Below are positions 53,561-63,033 of a DNA stretch of 64,000 bases, piece after piece. Each line of letters begins with the position of its first letter. Within the stretch, counting starts at the first letter, position 1. The position numbers and the translations under genes are program-made. Origin of the DNA: Glebionis coronaria (Eukaryota > Streptophyta > Magnoliopsida > Asterales > Asteraceae); assembly GCA_025667525.1 (NCBI GenBank), contig CM046876.1:567173469-567237468 (forward strand). The letters are read 5' to 3'. The notes beneath the pieces were generated by a model. The model was not told the origin of the DNA. It searched no databases and saw only the letters and a list, made by a program, of their open reading frames with translations.

Positions 53561-54032
53561 CGCATTTTATTAATCGAGACTTTTTCTCTTTTGAGTCTTT
53601 TAATTCTTTGATTCATTGAGTATCTTAAACTCTTTTTGAAAAATTCCTCTTCTCTTTTTCCAAATTCTCAAAGTTCTTACGAAAATGGTCGAGAAATGTT
53701 TTTGCATTGTTAATTCAATCTAAAAACGTTTTTCATAGCTTCTTGCTATTGATAACGAGCATACATAATTCATATGTATGAGTCTCTAAAATATAGCAAG
53801 AACAAAAATGAACTATGGAGGATCATTGTGTCATGACTATGTGTCTAGATTAACACACCTCCAACATAGATTTTATTTTAAATCCATGTATTTTGGTCAA
53901 AATCTTGTTTGATGAGTTCTTGTGTGTTTTATGTGTCTATTATTGCTTTTTAGCATGTCTCTATGATAAGTTAGACTAGAAAATTAGGATTTGCTGAATT
54001 GGAAAATTCTCCTTATCCACCAAAACCAAGCT
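53561..54032 (+). mobile_element. B spacer between pol and the 3' ORF
   Basis: AT-rich, no ORF with a domain. Confidence 0.7.
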
Positions 54033-54110
54033 TCTGTGGGCGGTTCTTTAAATAACTTGCGGATCCATATATATATGGAACTGCAGGTGGAGATAAGGAA
54101 CCGCGGGCAG
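54033..54110. repeat. Nested palindrome copy (upstream of B 3' ORF)
   Basis: Outer CTGTGGGCGGTTC... / ...GGAACCGCGGGCAG; inner GCGGATCCATATA / TATATGGAACTGC (54059-54084). Confidence 0.9.
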
Positions 54111-54253
54111 AGCTTCAAATTTCGAGTTTTCTGTAACTCCAAATTTGTTCCAACACTTTTTGGAATCTTTGTTTCAAACCTTTGACCATCCCAAAATTGT
54201 CTTGTGCTTTCTCTATTTAACCCTAAGCATTTTGTATCATCTCTCAAATCAAA

Positions 54254-54670
54254 ATGTCTTATTCACCAAATGAAAGCCTTGAATCTCCTCCAATTTCCCC
54301 AATCTCTTTCAATCTAAATTCACCCAAGAACACTCAAAATCATATTTCTTATTCTTCTAAGAATATTGATTGTGGAACCTCATCTCTTCCACCACTAGCC
54401 TTTTGTGTTCTTCCTCTCTCACATGATAATATCATGTATCATGGGACATATTTCCATTGTTGTCAATATCAATATCTTGTTGTGGCTCATATCTATGAGG
54501 AATTAAATTACATCAAGAGTCTCCTTGTCAAACCTCCACTTCACTATGACTATGAGATTACTACCAAGCCACCATCACCTCCTTCCACCACTACTTTGTA
54601 TTTCATCAAGCATGTGGATTGCTTATCTCCAAGACATCTAATTCAAGCAAATATTAGAGTTCTAGTTTAA
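54254..54670 (+). CDS. B 3' small ORF (P1), Ser/Pro-rich with CC-helix
   Basis: 138 codons, intact. Ser/Pro/Asn-rich residues 1-60, then GTYFHCCQY (64-72) and a Leu/Ile-rich helix (about 73-92, LVVAHIYEELNYIKSLL), then a Pro-rich stretch. ATG is 42 bp after a TATTTAA box (54213-54219) and 144 bp after the palindrome. No signal peptide or transmembrane segment. It occupies the position of the Sirevirus env-like ORF but does not look like an envelope protein. The same architecture recurs in 60443-61018 and 61733-62313. Confidence 0.6.
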   Translation: MSYSPNESLESPPISPISFNLNSPKNTQNHISYSSKNIDCGTSSLPPLAFCVLPLSHDNIMYHGTYFHCCQYQYLVVAHIYEELNYIKSLLVKPPLHYDYEITTKPPSPPSTTTLYFIKHVDCLSPRHLIQANIRVLV

Positions 54671-54900
54671 CTAGGACTAGATTTATGCTTCTCTTTTGGC
54701 TTGTTTTCTTTTTCATACATCTTTGTATGATTTATTTCCTTGTATCTTTATTCATGTTTCCTTTTAACATGACTTATCTTGGATCTTGGTTAACATCTCT
54801 TTTCTTATCTTATTTTCTTTGTGTGACATTTGCTATATCTTGTTGGGTGTTTCTTCTCTTCTACTAACCCTTCTATGTAGCTTGTTACCATAGCTCAATT
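54671..54900 (+). mobile_element. B spacer after the 3' ORF
   Basis: T-rich; aligned by eye with 62314-62860 in A2 (CTATGTAGCTTGT.ACC.TAGCT, GGTGCCC.AAGCAAGG). Contains no domain. Confidence 0.6.
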
Positions 54901-54913
54901 CTTTGGTGCCCTA

Positions 54914-55092
54914 AGCAAGGGGGAGTAAGCACCAAGGGGGATCACTTGCAAAGTCCGATTATTTTCTTCTACAAAGACTTTTGCAACCTTGTTGCTTCGA
55001 CAAAGGGGGAGAAATGAAATAAACTCGCCTTCGAAAATTTTGTTTTTCATGTGATTGAGTTTATGTCTTGTCGGAATCAAAAAGGGGGATAT
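54914..55092 (+). other. B polypurine tracts (four)
   Basis: AAGGGGGAG at about 54915, AAGGGGGAT at about 54936, AAAGGGGGAGAAATG near 55003, and AAAAAGGGGGATAT directly before the 3' LTR. Multiple tracts are a Sirevirus hallmark. Confidence 0.85.
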
Positions 55093-56309
55093 TGTTAATG
55101 CAATGATGCCTAAAAACGTTAATTGAATTTTTTTTGTCTCGCTTTGTTTTGATTACGACAATATATAAAAACAAGCATTTACGAAAATAACGAAAAACGA
55201 ATTCTTGAGTTCAAGTATTTTTCATTTCAACCATTATCACTTAGGGTATGAACAAACAAGTTTTCATCTTAATTAAGTGATCAAGGATTTAAGTTTTTTT
55301 TTAAACTCACCTTTTATTAAATGTGACAAAGTTTTTTTTATTAAACTTAATTCTTAAGAAAATGTTTTATTAAATTAAATATTTAAAAATTTGAAAATGG
55401 CATATTCCATATGGTTTAGGAATATCCCTTGGGGATAAATATTCCACCAGATGTGACTACCTCACTAAAAGACAAAAGGGCGCAGATTCTACCTCCACGG
55501 TTCCTTAAATGCCTATGCGGATACTTATCGATAAGGAATTGCAGACCCCAATAAGGAACCGCGCCCAGAAATAGCCGTTGGGATTTTCTCTTATAAAGAA
55601 TGGACCATTCGCAGATTTTCTCTTCACCTCTTTTGCACACAAATTTCTAGATTCAATCATACTTCTTAAATCATTCAAATCCTTGGTTATTTGGTTGATA
55701 ACTACTTGTTTAGAAGTGAATCTTTTTCCTCCCATCTCTTCCTCTCCAAGTGAACTTTCATCCTTAAAGTGTTGAGTCTACCTCAAGATCTATTGAAGAT
55801 CGTGTTTTATTTATTCATTCTTGTGTTGTTGTGTAGATCCAAATAGTTGTGTTATTTAGATGTTGTGTTGTGAAGATCCAAATAGTTGTGTCTATTTGGA
55901 AGTTGTGTATGTAGTGTGGTTAATACTTAGTCCTTAAAGTATATTGGTGTAGATTGGTCCTAGCTAAGATTAGGGCTCGACTTTTAGCTTAGAGTCGGAA
56001 ATTGGTTAAGCGACGTGTATGGTTTCTCCACCTTAAGGAGCTTGTTGATTAGTGAACTCTCGAGTAAGAAGTACTCGAGGAGTGGAGTAGGGACGATGAG
56101 TGAGCTTCGTTGCCGAACCACTATAAATCCTTGGTGTTTGGTTTTATCTTTCTTTTCCTTATCTCTTTACATTCATTATTCTTTACTTGCACATACTTGT
56201 GATTATTAGCTTAGTTGCACTATCCCTTGTCCATATTGTGTATAAGAAGATTTCACATATTTGCTCAACTATTCAACCCCCCCCCCCCCCCCCCCTTCTA
56301 GTTTCTATA
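55093..56309 (+). mobile_element. B 3' LTR
   Basis: TGTTAATGCAATGATGCC...TCTAGTTTCTATA (final ACA changed to ATA), followed by GGTTG. Palindrome at 55494-55570; a C-tract of about 20 (56276-56295). Confidence 0.92.
55494..55570. repeat. Nested palindrome copy (B 3' LTR)
   Basis: Longer than in the 5' LTR: CCACGGTTCCTTAAATGCC, inner GCGGATACTTATC / GATAAGGAATTGC, then an outer ATAAGGAACCGCG arm that the 5' LTR lacks. Confidence 0.85.
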
Positions 56310-57543
56310 GGTTGTGTGTAGTTTAATTGAGCTTTGGTAGGTTTAGTCTCAAGTTTTGATAGCAAGAAAATCACCAAAGTGCACATTGCACCAGCAATTG
56401 AACACTTTATGCCTGCACAATAGAATTCTAGGTTAAAATTTGTGTTTTATTGCATATAACTTGGAAATCAGTTAGATATTAGTTAGGTCTAAGGTTGGTT
56501 GTGAGTACTTTATGTTCGGGTGGACTCAGGTTCAAGAATTAAGCATCCAAATCTCACAAAAACACCAAATACATCAGCAATAGTGTTTTTCTACAATCTT
56601 TTTTTTGTTCAGGTCTGCGTAGTTCTTTGAGGTCTGATCTTTGCTTATTTGATTGATAATCTGTGATTGTGATTGTGTTTATTGTGTTTTTATTGACTCT
56701 CCACAAGTCCGTGCTTTTAGGGGTTCCTTTTGTTCCACAAAACGCCAACAAACAAGCCTAGAAATTGGCTCCAAAAAGCCACTATCAAATTTAAGCCAGT
56801 CAGTGGGAAGAAGTCTTCCCACTGAGCCCATCAGTTCTAGCCACTGTTATTTAAAGTAGACTGTCAGCTTATTTAATGCTTATTCCCAGCTTATTTGTCA
56901 TTATTTTGGCAATTTTTCATTTTTCCTCGGTATTTCATAGTATTTTAGAATTTTCAGAAAAGGTTTTGGATTTTTCCACTGTTCATTCTATTTTTTATGA
57001 TTATTTTAATTTAAAAAGTGTTTTTAGCCATTTAAAAAAGATTTAATTAGTGAAAAAAATTGGAAAATATTTTTTAGTGTTTATTAAGTATATTTGAGGT
57101 TTACAAGTGATAAAATCTTGGTTTGGATTTTTATTGATTTATTTGAGTTTTAGGGCTTTAATTAGCATTTAAAAATTAAATATTAATTAATTTAAAATGT
57201 TTTAACAAGTTTTCTTTATTTATAAACCCTAGATATATATTTTTAGGAGTTTAAATTTATTTTTTGAAATTTTTTAATTAAAGTTTATTTTCATCGCGTT
57301 TTTAGGTTTTACGTTTAATTTACATCGTAGTTTAATTTTAGCGTAACTCGTATTTACTTTTATCTCTTTTCTCATTCCAAAAACGAACTAATCCAAACAT
57401 TGTATTTTTAATTTTGGCCTAACACATACACCTCCGCCGATAACGAATTCTAATATTCGATTTTGCGTTTTTCCTAAAACGTAGAATTTAATACTTACCG
57501 CATTTACGTATTTTTCCTAAAATGTGTGATTTGCGTACAATCA
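56310..57543 (+). mobile_element. F2 5' LTR, piece 2
   Basis: Resumes after copia B and ends TACAATCA just before TTTTGGCGCC. T-rich, no coding domains. The 60-70-codon ORFs are unsupported. Confidence 0.65.
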
Positions 57544-57546
57544 TTT

Positions 57547-57564
57547 TGGCGCCACTTCTGGGGA
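57547..57564 (+). other. F2 primer-binding site (tRNA-Asp type)
   Basis: TGGCGCCACTTCTGGGGA, close to the Athila/Tat site TGGCGCCGTTGCCGGGGA. Fixes the LTR end and plus orientation. Confidence 0.85.
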
Positions 57565-58477
57565 GGTGTGCTTAGTGCCATTCTATATATATCGTGTTTG
57601 TTTGAGTAGTGCGTTTTTGCCTTCCATTTTTGAAAGCGTACATATCGTATATACTCGTTTTTTTTTTATTTTCTCTATTATAGTATCCATAAAAGTAAAT
57701 AAAAAGTGTTAAATTGAATTCAGTTAACACAAAATCGTTTTTCATTTTTCTTGTGAATACTGTATCGTAATACGTAGCACAATTAATACACAATATTATC
57801 CAAATACGCGAGAAATCGCACCTTAATAGTGGAGGTGCCGGTCATTATTAAATGTATCGATCAAACAAAAGTCAAAGGAAAATAGATAAATACTCTTAGT
57901 TAATTTAATCTCAATTGATACAAACTAAAAGGTGGGTATAAGGCGGTTGTATTTCACGACCTAAGGAAAAAAAGCTCTTAAGTGCTTCGCGCCGCCTCGT
58001 TTTCTCCGCTCGCTTGTGCGTATCGATTTAGTGACGATTAATTAAGGGTTTGTCACTCAAGTATTATATATCTTATTTTTGTCCTTATATTATTGAACTC
58101 TCGAAACGTTTTGGTGCTCCACCAACGTTTCAAAGTTGACGAAAGTTTTCACTTCACGTGATTGCTTTCATTCTCTTTGGATTTATTAATAGAGACTTTT
58201 AATTAGTGGATAGATTTTGTGGATTTAATTATCTACGTAATACATCAAAAATCCAAAAAAATTAAAAAACCATCAAAACCCCCCAAAAAAATTGAGAAAA
58301 CCCCCAAAAGAATCTTCTTTGCTACCCCCCCCCCCCCCATTCTACTTTTAGTGCATGCGCACTCGTTCGTGTGATTATCTGAATTCTAGCAACGTGTCGA
58401 ATCGATGTAATTGAAATCGAAGGAGTCGACAACGAAGAAAAAATTAGAAACAAACGTTCCTAATATCGTTGTCGAAA
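57565..58477 (+). mobile_element. F2 leader, non-coding
   Basis: About 0.9 kb; C-tract at 58326-58338; no ORF with a domain on either strand. Confidence 0.6.
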
Positions 58478-59846
58478 CTAGAGACGATATGGTCGATAAT
58501 CGTACGATAATGGAGTTGCTCTAAGCACCCACCGAGGTTTATGGAGACGCGATCGTGATTCCCGCAATCGATGCGGAGAATTTTTAAATCAAAAGCGGAA
58601 TGTTGAATTTAATTCAAGCAACAAAGTTTAAGGGTCGTGAGGCATATAACCCTCATGATCACATTTGGATTTTGATCGTCTTTTAGCCACGAGCAAGTTT
58701 AAGAACGTTGACACAGATGTCATTAAGCTTATGCTTTTTCCATACTCGCTCGATGGTGCCGCCAAGGATTGGTACGAGAAAGAACCACCTAATTCCATAA
58801 TTACGTGGAAGGATCTCGTTTCCAAATTCATTAATCATTTCTTTCTACCGTCTAAAACTACGTTTTTCAAAAACGAGATCACGAGGTTTGAACAAAAGTC
58901 GAATGAGTCGTTTAGAGACGCGTGGGATCATTTTAAGGAATTGCTTAGGCAATGTCCTCACCACGGTTTTTTCGAGTTAAACCAAATCGATACTTTTTAT
59001 AACGGTCTTAATTATCAAGAGCAAGATTCGTTAAATTTTTCCGCGGGCGTTAACTTTTTGTGTAAAACTCCTAGGGAGCGTTATTGATAATCGAAAATAG
59101 ATCTAAGGTTTACCAACTCCATAGCACACCTAGTGTTGCCAATGTCGCCAATGTTAGCCATGCTAATCGCGATATTGAGAGGGTTGATGCGAAAGTCGAC
59201 AAATTGACGAATGCTTTTACGTCGTTTTTTATCGAAATGAAAAACGCTCCCGCTACGGTGAAAGCGGTTGAGGTTTCGTGTACGTTATGTGGTGAACCTC
59301 ATAATTATTACGAGTGTGCGGCTACGGATGGCCAAACGTCGAGTGTTAAAGCGTTAAATGGAAACAACAATTTTCAAAATCAAAATAACGCAGATCCATC
59401 ACAACAAGCGAATTATAGTAACCAAGGCAACAATTTTCAAAATCAAAACCGAAACAATTTTCTTCATGGAAATAATCAACAGGGAAATAAAGGAAAATCA
59501 AGATTTTAACAATAATCAAAACTCGAATTTTCAAAACAACAACAATCAAGGCAAAAAAATTTCATGCGGTAATCAAGGAAATTTTCAAAGAAATAATCAA
59601 AACCAAGGGAACTTTAATTCTAATCAAAGCGGTTTTTCAAACGAGTTTCAAGAATATATGAAATCGAATGAGGCTAATATAAGACGATTAGAGGGACATA
59701 TTGGTACTTTGAAAAACAAGTTTTCCAACACTTTGAAAGATCATAATAATAAAATTGAACAAGGACAAAGTGACATAAAAAATATGTTTTCGACAATTAT
59801 ATACAACCAATCGAGTTCGTCTTCGATTCCTGGGAAAGATACTTAG
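58478..59846 (+). pseudogene. gag: F2 gag (Tat/Athila-type)
   Basis: In three frames: DDMVDNRTIMELL with a stop, APTEVYGDAIVIPAIDAENF with a stop, IKSGMLNLIQATKFKGREAY, NPHDHI; a frameshift near 58664; FDRLLATSKFKNVDTDVIK, LMLFPYSLDGAAKDWYEKEP, FINHFFLPSKTTFFKNEITR, LLRQCPHHGFFELNQIDTFY, NGLNYQEQDSLN; another frameshift near 59075; LLIIENRSKVYQL, then a coiled segment and the CX2CX3HX4C knuckle CTLCGEPHNYYEC (about 59280-59318). A long Asn/Gln-rich tail with one more frame change near 59505 ends GKDT-stop at 59846. No protease or pol follows, so the element is truncated or defective. The wording resembles Asteraceae gypsy gag proteins. Confidence 0.88.
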
Positions 59847-60161
59847 GAAGTTTGGCAAGAAAAAGAACTGAAGCTACATGGAAGCCTTGGTTGGTAGTCT
59901 TAGTTCTTATGTTAAATTTGATCTTGGCCTAGACATTTTTATTTGATATACTTTGTTATCATGTATTGTACTAAATTGTTTGTTCTAGATTTTAATCCTA
60001 ACTTTGTGATACATGTGTTTGATCTTTAAATTACATGTTTGTGTGCAATTATGTGTTCTTTAGTTATTTAGATTTTGGTTGAACATCTATCTTGGCTTGA
60101 ATAATAAGTGTGTAAAATCTGTGCTTTTGAAAAATTATGGAAGTGCCCTTTTTTGGACCTT
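59847..60161 (+). mobile_element. Junction from F2 back to A2 interior, no gene
   Basis: AT-rich; no domain in any frame. The F2 3' LTR expected here is absent, so F2 ended by deletion. The exact join is not visible. Confidence 0.4.
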
Positions 60162-60220
60162 CTGTCAGCGGATCAATGTTGATATCGAGCCGCGGGTATA
60201 TTTATTGAGTCACGGGTTAT
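60162..60220. repeat. Nested palindrome copy (upstream of P2)
   Basis: Inner GCGGATCAATGTTG...ATATCGAGCCGC (60168-60193), then an outer-type TTTATTGAGTCACGGG arm; the left outer arm is reduced to CTGTCA. Confidence 0.75.
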
Positions 60221-60442
60221 ATTTTCAAACAGAATCTTTCCTTTACACTTTTTCTTCTAAATCTTTGTAAAGATGGATAAAACTCTTGCTAAACAATCAG
60301 CTTTTTCCCAATTAAGCTTGACAATTTTCATTTTTTACCAAAAACATTTTTATCACATTATCACTTTGGATAACCTTCTTCTTTTTTTTAACATTCTTGT
60401 TCTTCTTCTTCCTCACCATTTCTAAACCTTAAACACTCAACC

Positions 60443-61018
60443 ATGATGTCCATAAGATCCTTTTTCTCTTCCAAAAACACTTCTACAAAAAAATGCCTTA
60501 TTAAGATCAAGATACCTAAGCTAGGTTCTTCTTCTTTTCTTACACCAAGGAATGAGACAACTCACATACATATTCTCATTTCCTCGTCACCTTCACCACC
60601 TGTTGCACCATGCAAGACCTCTTCAACCCATGATACTAACCATTCACATGGCTTTACCTCATCTTCATTCCAATCAAGAATGAATGATATCTCATCACCT
60701 TTCTCTCTAAGTCCTCTCTTGGATGAGAACCCTCAACCACTCCAAGTCATTCCATTTGAGAATGACTCTATTGAGCCTTCAGCCATATCACCCTTGGACA
60801 TCATGTCTCCTCCACCTTCCAACACTCCTCTTGAGGGTGTTCCTCTTTACCACCATTTGGGTGATCCATATCTCTTTGCTTTTCTTGAGGCACATGGTAC
60901 TAATTGTCCATGTTGTCCATACAACAACCACATCATCCAATCTCTTCGGATGGAAATTTATGGACTTCATGCAAGGTTGCAAGAATTTTGCTTACTTTGT
61001 TTACCAATCCTCCTTTAG
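60443..61018 (+). CDS. A2 3' small ORF (P2), Ser/Pro-rich with CxxC-helix
   Basis: 191 codons, intact. Basic N-terminus (MMSIRSFFSSKNTSTKKCLI), Ser/Pro-rich region (45-130), then HGTNCPCCPYNNHIIQSLRM (151-170; CxxC at 155-158) and a helix EIYGLHARLQEF. It shares with P1 and P3 the order small residue-Cys/Phe-x-x-Cys-x-aromatic followed by a Leu-heptad. Not recognised from any known family. Lies 220 bp after a palindrome. Confidence 0.55.
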   Translation: MMSIRSFFSSKNTSTKKCLIKIKIPKLGSSSFLTPRNETTHIHILISSSPSPPVAPCKTSSTHDTNHSHGFTSSSFQSRMNDISSPFSLSPLLDENPQPLQVIPFENDSIEPSAISPLDIMSPPPSNTPLEGVPLYHHLGDPYLFAFLEAHGTNCPCCPYNNHIIQSLRMEIYGLHARLQEFCLLCLPILL

Positions 61019-61478
61019 GAGATGAAATGATGATATTTTTCTAAAAATATCTTTCAAGACTTTAGCTAAGAAGATGAATCAATCAAGATGAATCAATCAA
61101 GATTAGAATAGCTAGCTTTTTTGTTTAGTTAGTTATCTTTCATGTCTTGTATCTTATTTCCTACATGAGTTTTTCATGTAGATGTTGAATAGATTTAGTT
61201 TTATGTGTTATAACTTGCTTCTGTTCACATTAATCAACTTCAATTTAAATTTAAAATTGAACCTAAATCTATTGTCACCTCTAAAACTTGCCTAAAATTT
61301 GATCAAAATGTTATCTAAATATTTGTCACCCTTAGTCAAGCTACTCTTGTGAGTATGTTGTTATTTATGTAACCTTAGCCTAACCTAATGCTAATAGAGG
61401 TAAAAATCCAAGATTTGCTAAAAATTTGAAAAGTCTTGTCTTTTCTCAAACTTTCAAGACATCGTGTTTTGGCGTCTA
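61019..61478 (+). mobile_element. A2 spacer between P2 and P3
   Basis: AT-rich, no ORF with a domain. Confidence 0.6.
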
Positions 61479-61556
61479 CTGTGGGCGGTTCATTAAATAA
61501 CCCAGCGGATCATTATTGATAATGAGCCGCAGACCCATTTAACGAACCGCTGACAG
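61479..61556. repeat. Nested palindrome copy (upstream of P3), best-formed
   Basis: Outer arms CTGTGGGCGGTTCATTAAAT and ATTTAACGAACCGCTGACAG pair at 17 of 20 positions; inner arms GCGGATCATTATT and GATAATGAGCCGC (61505-61530) pair at 11 or more positions. Confidence 0.92.
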
Positions 61557-61732
61557 CAAGCCTAGTTTTTGTTCGTTTTTGATCTTTCTCCTTTGACTAT
61601 TTTTCTTCAAGATTCTTTGTTTGCCTCTTTGAGCTAAACATTTCTTGAAATCTTTTGAATTTCTTATATTCTTTGCCTTTTCTATTTTCTTTATATTCTC
61701 TTCTTTTGGGATCTCTCTTCTCACCCCTCACC

Positions 61733-62313
61733 ATGTATTCTCCTTTTAAACTTAACCTTGACATCTCTTTGTCACAACCCACTAAACCAAAATCTTCTTC
61801 TTTTAAGCTTTCCAAGAAACCAAAAATCTCGGTGAAACCCGTTTGGATCAAAAAGAACAAGGATCTCTATGAACCTTCTTCGCCAAACCTTTCAAGACTT
61901 CCGACTTCTCTCCAATTGAGTGTTGGAATGAGTCTTACTCAATCAATCCAATTACCAGAGAAAAGGAACCTCTTTCGCCACCACCTAAACCTTTCAACAC
62001 ACCTAAACTAAATGACCTCTCTTCTTACCTTAACCTCACTAAACATTGTGATGGTAACCTTTCATTTTTTTCTCCACATTCTCCTTCTCCTCCACCACCT
62101 TCTTTCTATTATGATGGACCTCCTCCATCTAATTATTTTATTTTGCATCAAGCATCCCCGTGTGCTTTTTGTAGATTTCAACAAATTGAACTTGCTCATC
62201 TCTTTGAGAAGTTAAATTTTCTTGAATTTGTCCTCACTCGACCTCCTATTCGAGTACTTATTCCAGTGAGCAAATCTCCGGAAGATGCACCTTCGTCTTA
62301 TTTTACCGGTTAA
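61733..62313 (+). pseudogene. A2 3' small ORF (P3), frameshifted relative of P1/P2
   Basis: ATG at 61733 opens MYSPFKLNLDISLSQPTKPK and a Lys/Ser-rich segment. A frameshift near 61950 moves to the frame reading KEPLSPPPKPFNTPKLNDLS, a Pro/Tyr-rich stretch (SPSPPPPSFYYDGPPPS), then HQASPCAFCRFQQIELAHLF, EKLNFLEFVL (CxxC plus helix), ending SSYFTG-stop at 62311. It has the same architecture as P1 and P2. Confidence 0.6.
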
Positions 62314-62860
62314 AACACATTTTGTGTTCTAATCGCTTGAGTCTTAACATAAAACCTAAGCAATCTTGGAGGACTACTTCTACTAGAATAGTTGTTATGT
62401 TTATGTTATTTTCTTATTTCATGTCTTGTATTCATATCTTCATATATGAATATTTTGGTGTATGTGCTCTCATATTTCTTGAATATAATCGATTATGTGT
62501 GTTCATTGCTTGTTTTGCTCATTCCTTTATCACACATATTGTTGAGAGTTGATTTTGATTAAACCTTGAATTTTCTTGGGTGATTCCAATAATTCTAAGC
62601 TTTTAACCCTTTGACATAATATCTTTAAATTGTTGGGTGTTTCTTTCTACCTTCATTCCAACAATTGTGAATTGATCATGTCAAAATACTCTCCTTGGAC
62701 ATACTTATCAAATATTTGCTTTCTAATTTGAGATTTCTTTACTTACTCCCTCTCAAGTTATTTAGTAAGTAGTGACCTTTGCCTTTACATGGGTGATTCT
62801 TTTCTTTCTATTAACCCTTGTATGTAGCTTGTCACCTTAGCTTCATCACTTGGTGCCCCA
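62314..62860 (+). mobile_element. A2 3' non-coding region
   Basis: Homologous by eye to 54671-54900 in B. Short ORFs without domains. Confidence 0.6.
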
Positions 62861-62864
62861 AGCA

Positions 62865-63033
62865 AGGGGGAGCTACTAGAAAAGTTGGTTCTTTTCTTCT
62901 TCAAAGACTTGTTCTACCTATTTGCTTCAACAAAAGGGGGAGAAATGATAGTGATAAACTCGTTAATAGTTTGAAAACCTTTGTTTTTACATAAATGAGT
63001 TTATGGTTTGTCGTAATTAAAAAGGGGGAAATT
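62865..63033 (+). other. A2 polypurine tracts (three)
   Basis: AAGCAAGGGGGAGCT at about 62862, AAAAGGGGGAGAAATG at about 62932, and AAAAAGGGGGAAAT directly before the 3' LTR; same layout as in B. Confidence 0.85.

Larger units (their letters stand above)
47199..56309 (+). mobile_element. B: Ty1/copia Sirevirus-like element, complete in structure
   Basis: 9,111 bp bounded by an exact GGTTG duplication (47194-47198 and 56310-56314). LTRs 1,248 and 1,217 bp, tRNA-iMet-type primer site, copia order gag-protease-integrase-RT-RNase H, then a small extra ORF and several GGGGGA purine tracts before the 3' LTR. The extra 3' ORF and repeated purine tracts are Sirevirus traits. Stops, frameshifts and visible LTR divergence make it an old, dead copy. 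It interrupts the F2 LTR. Confidence 0.92.

Noticed and set aside
61597..61860. 87-codon minus-strand ORF near P3
   Set aside because: Antisense to P3; lysine/glutamate-rich because P3 is Ser/Phe-rich; no motif.
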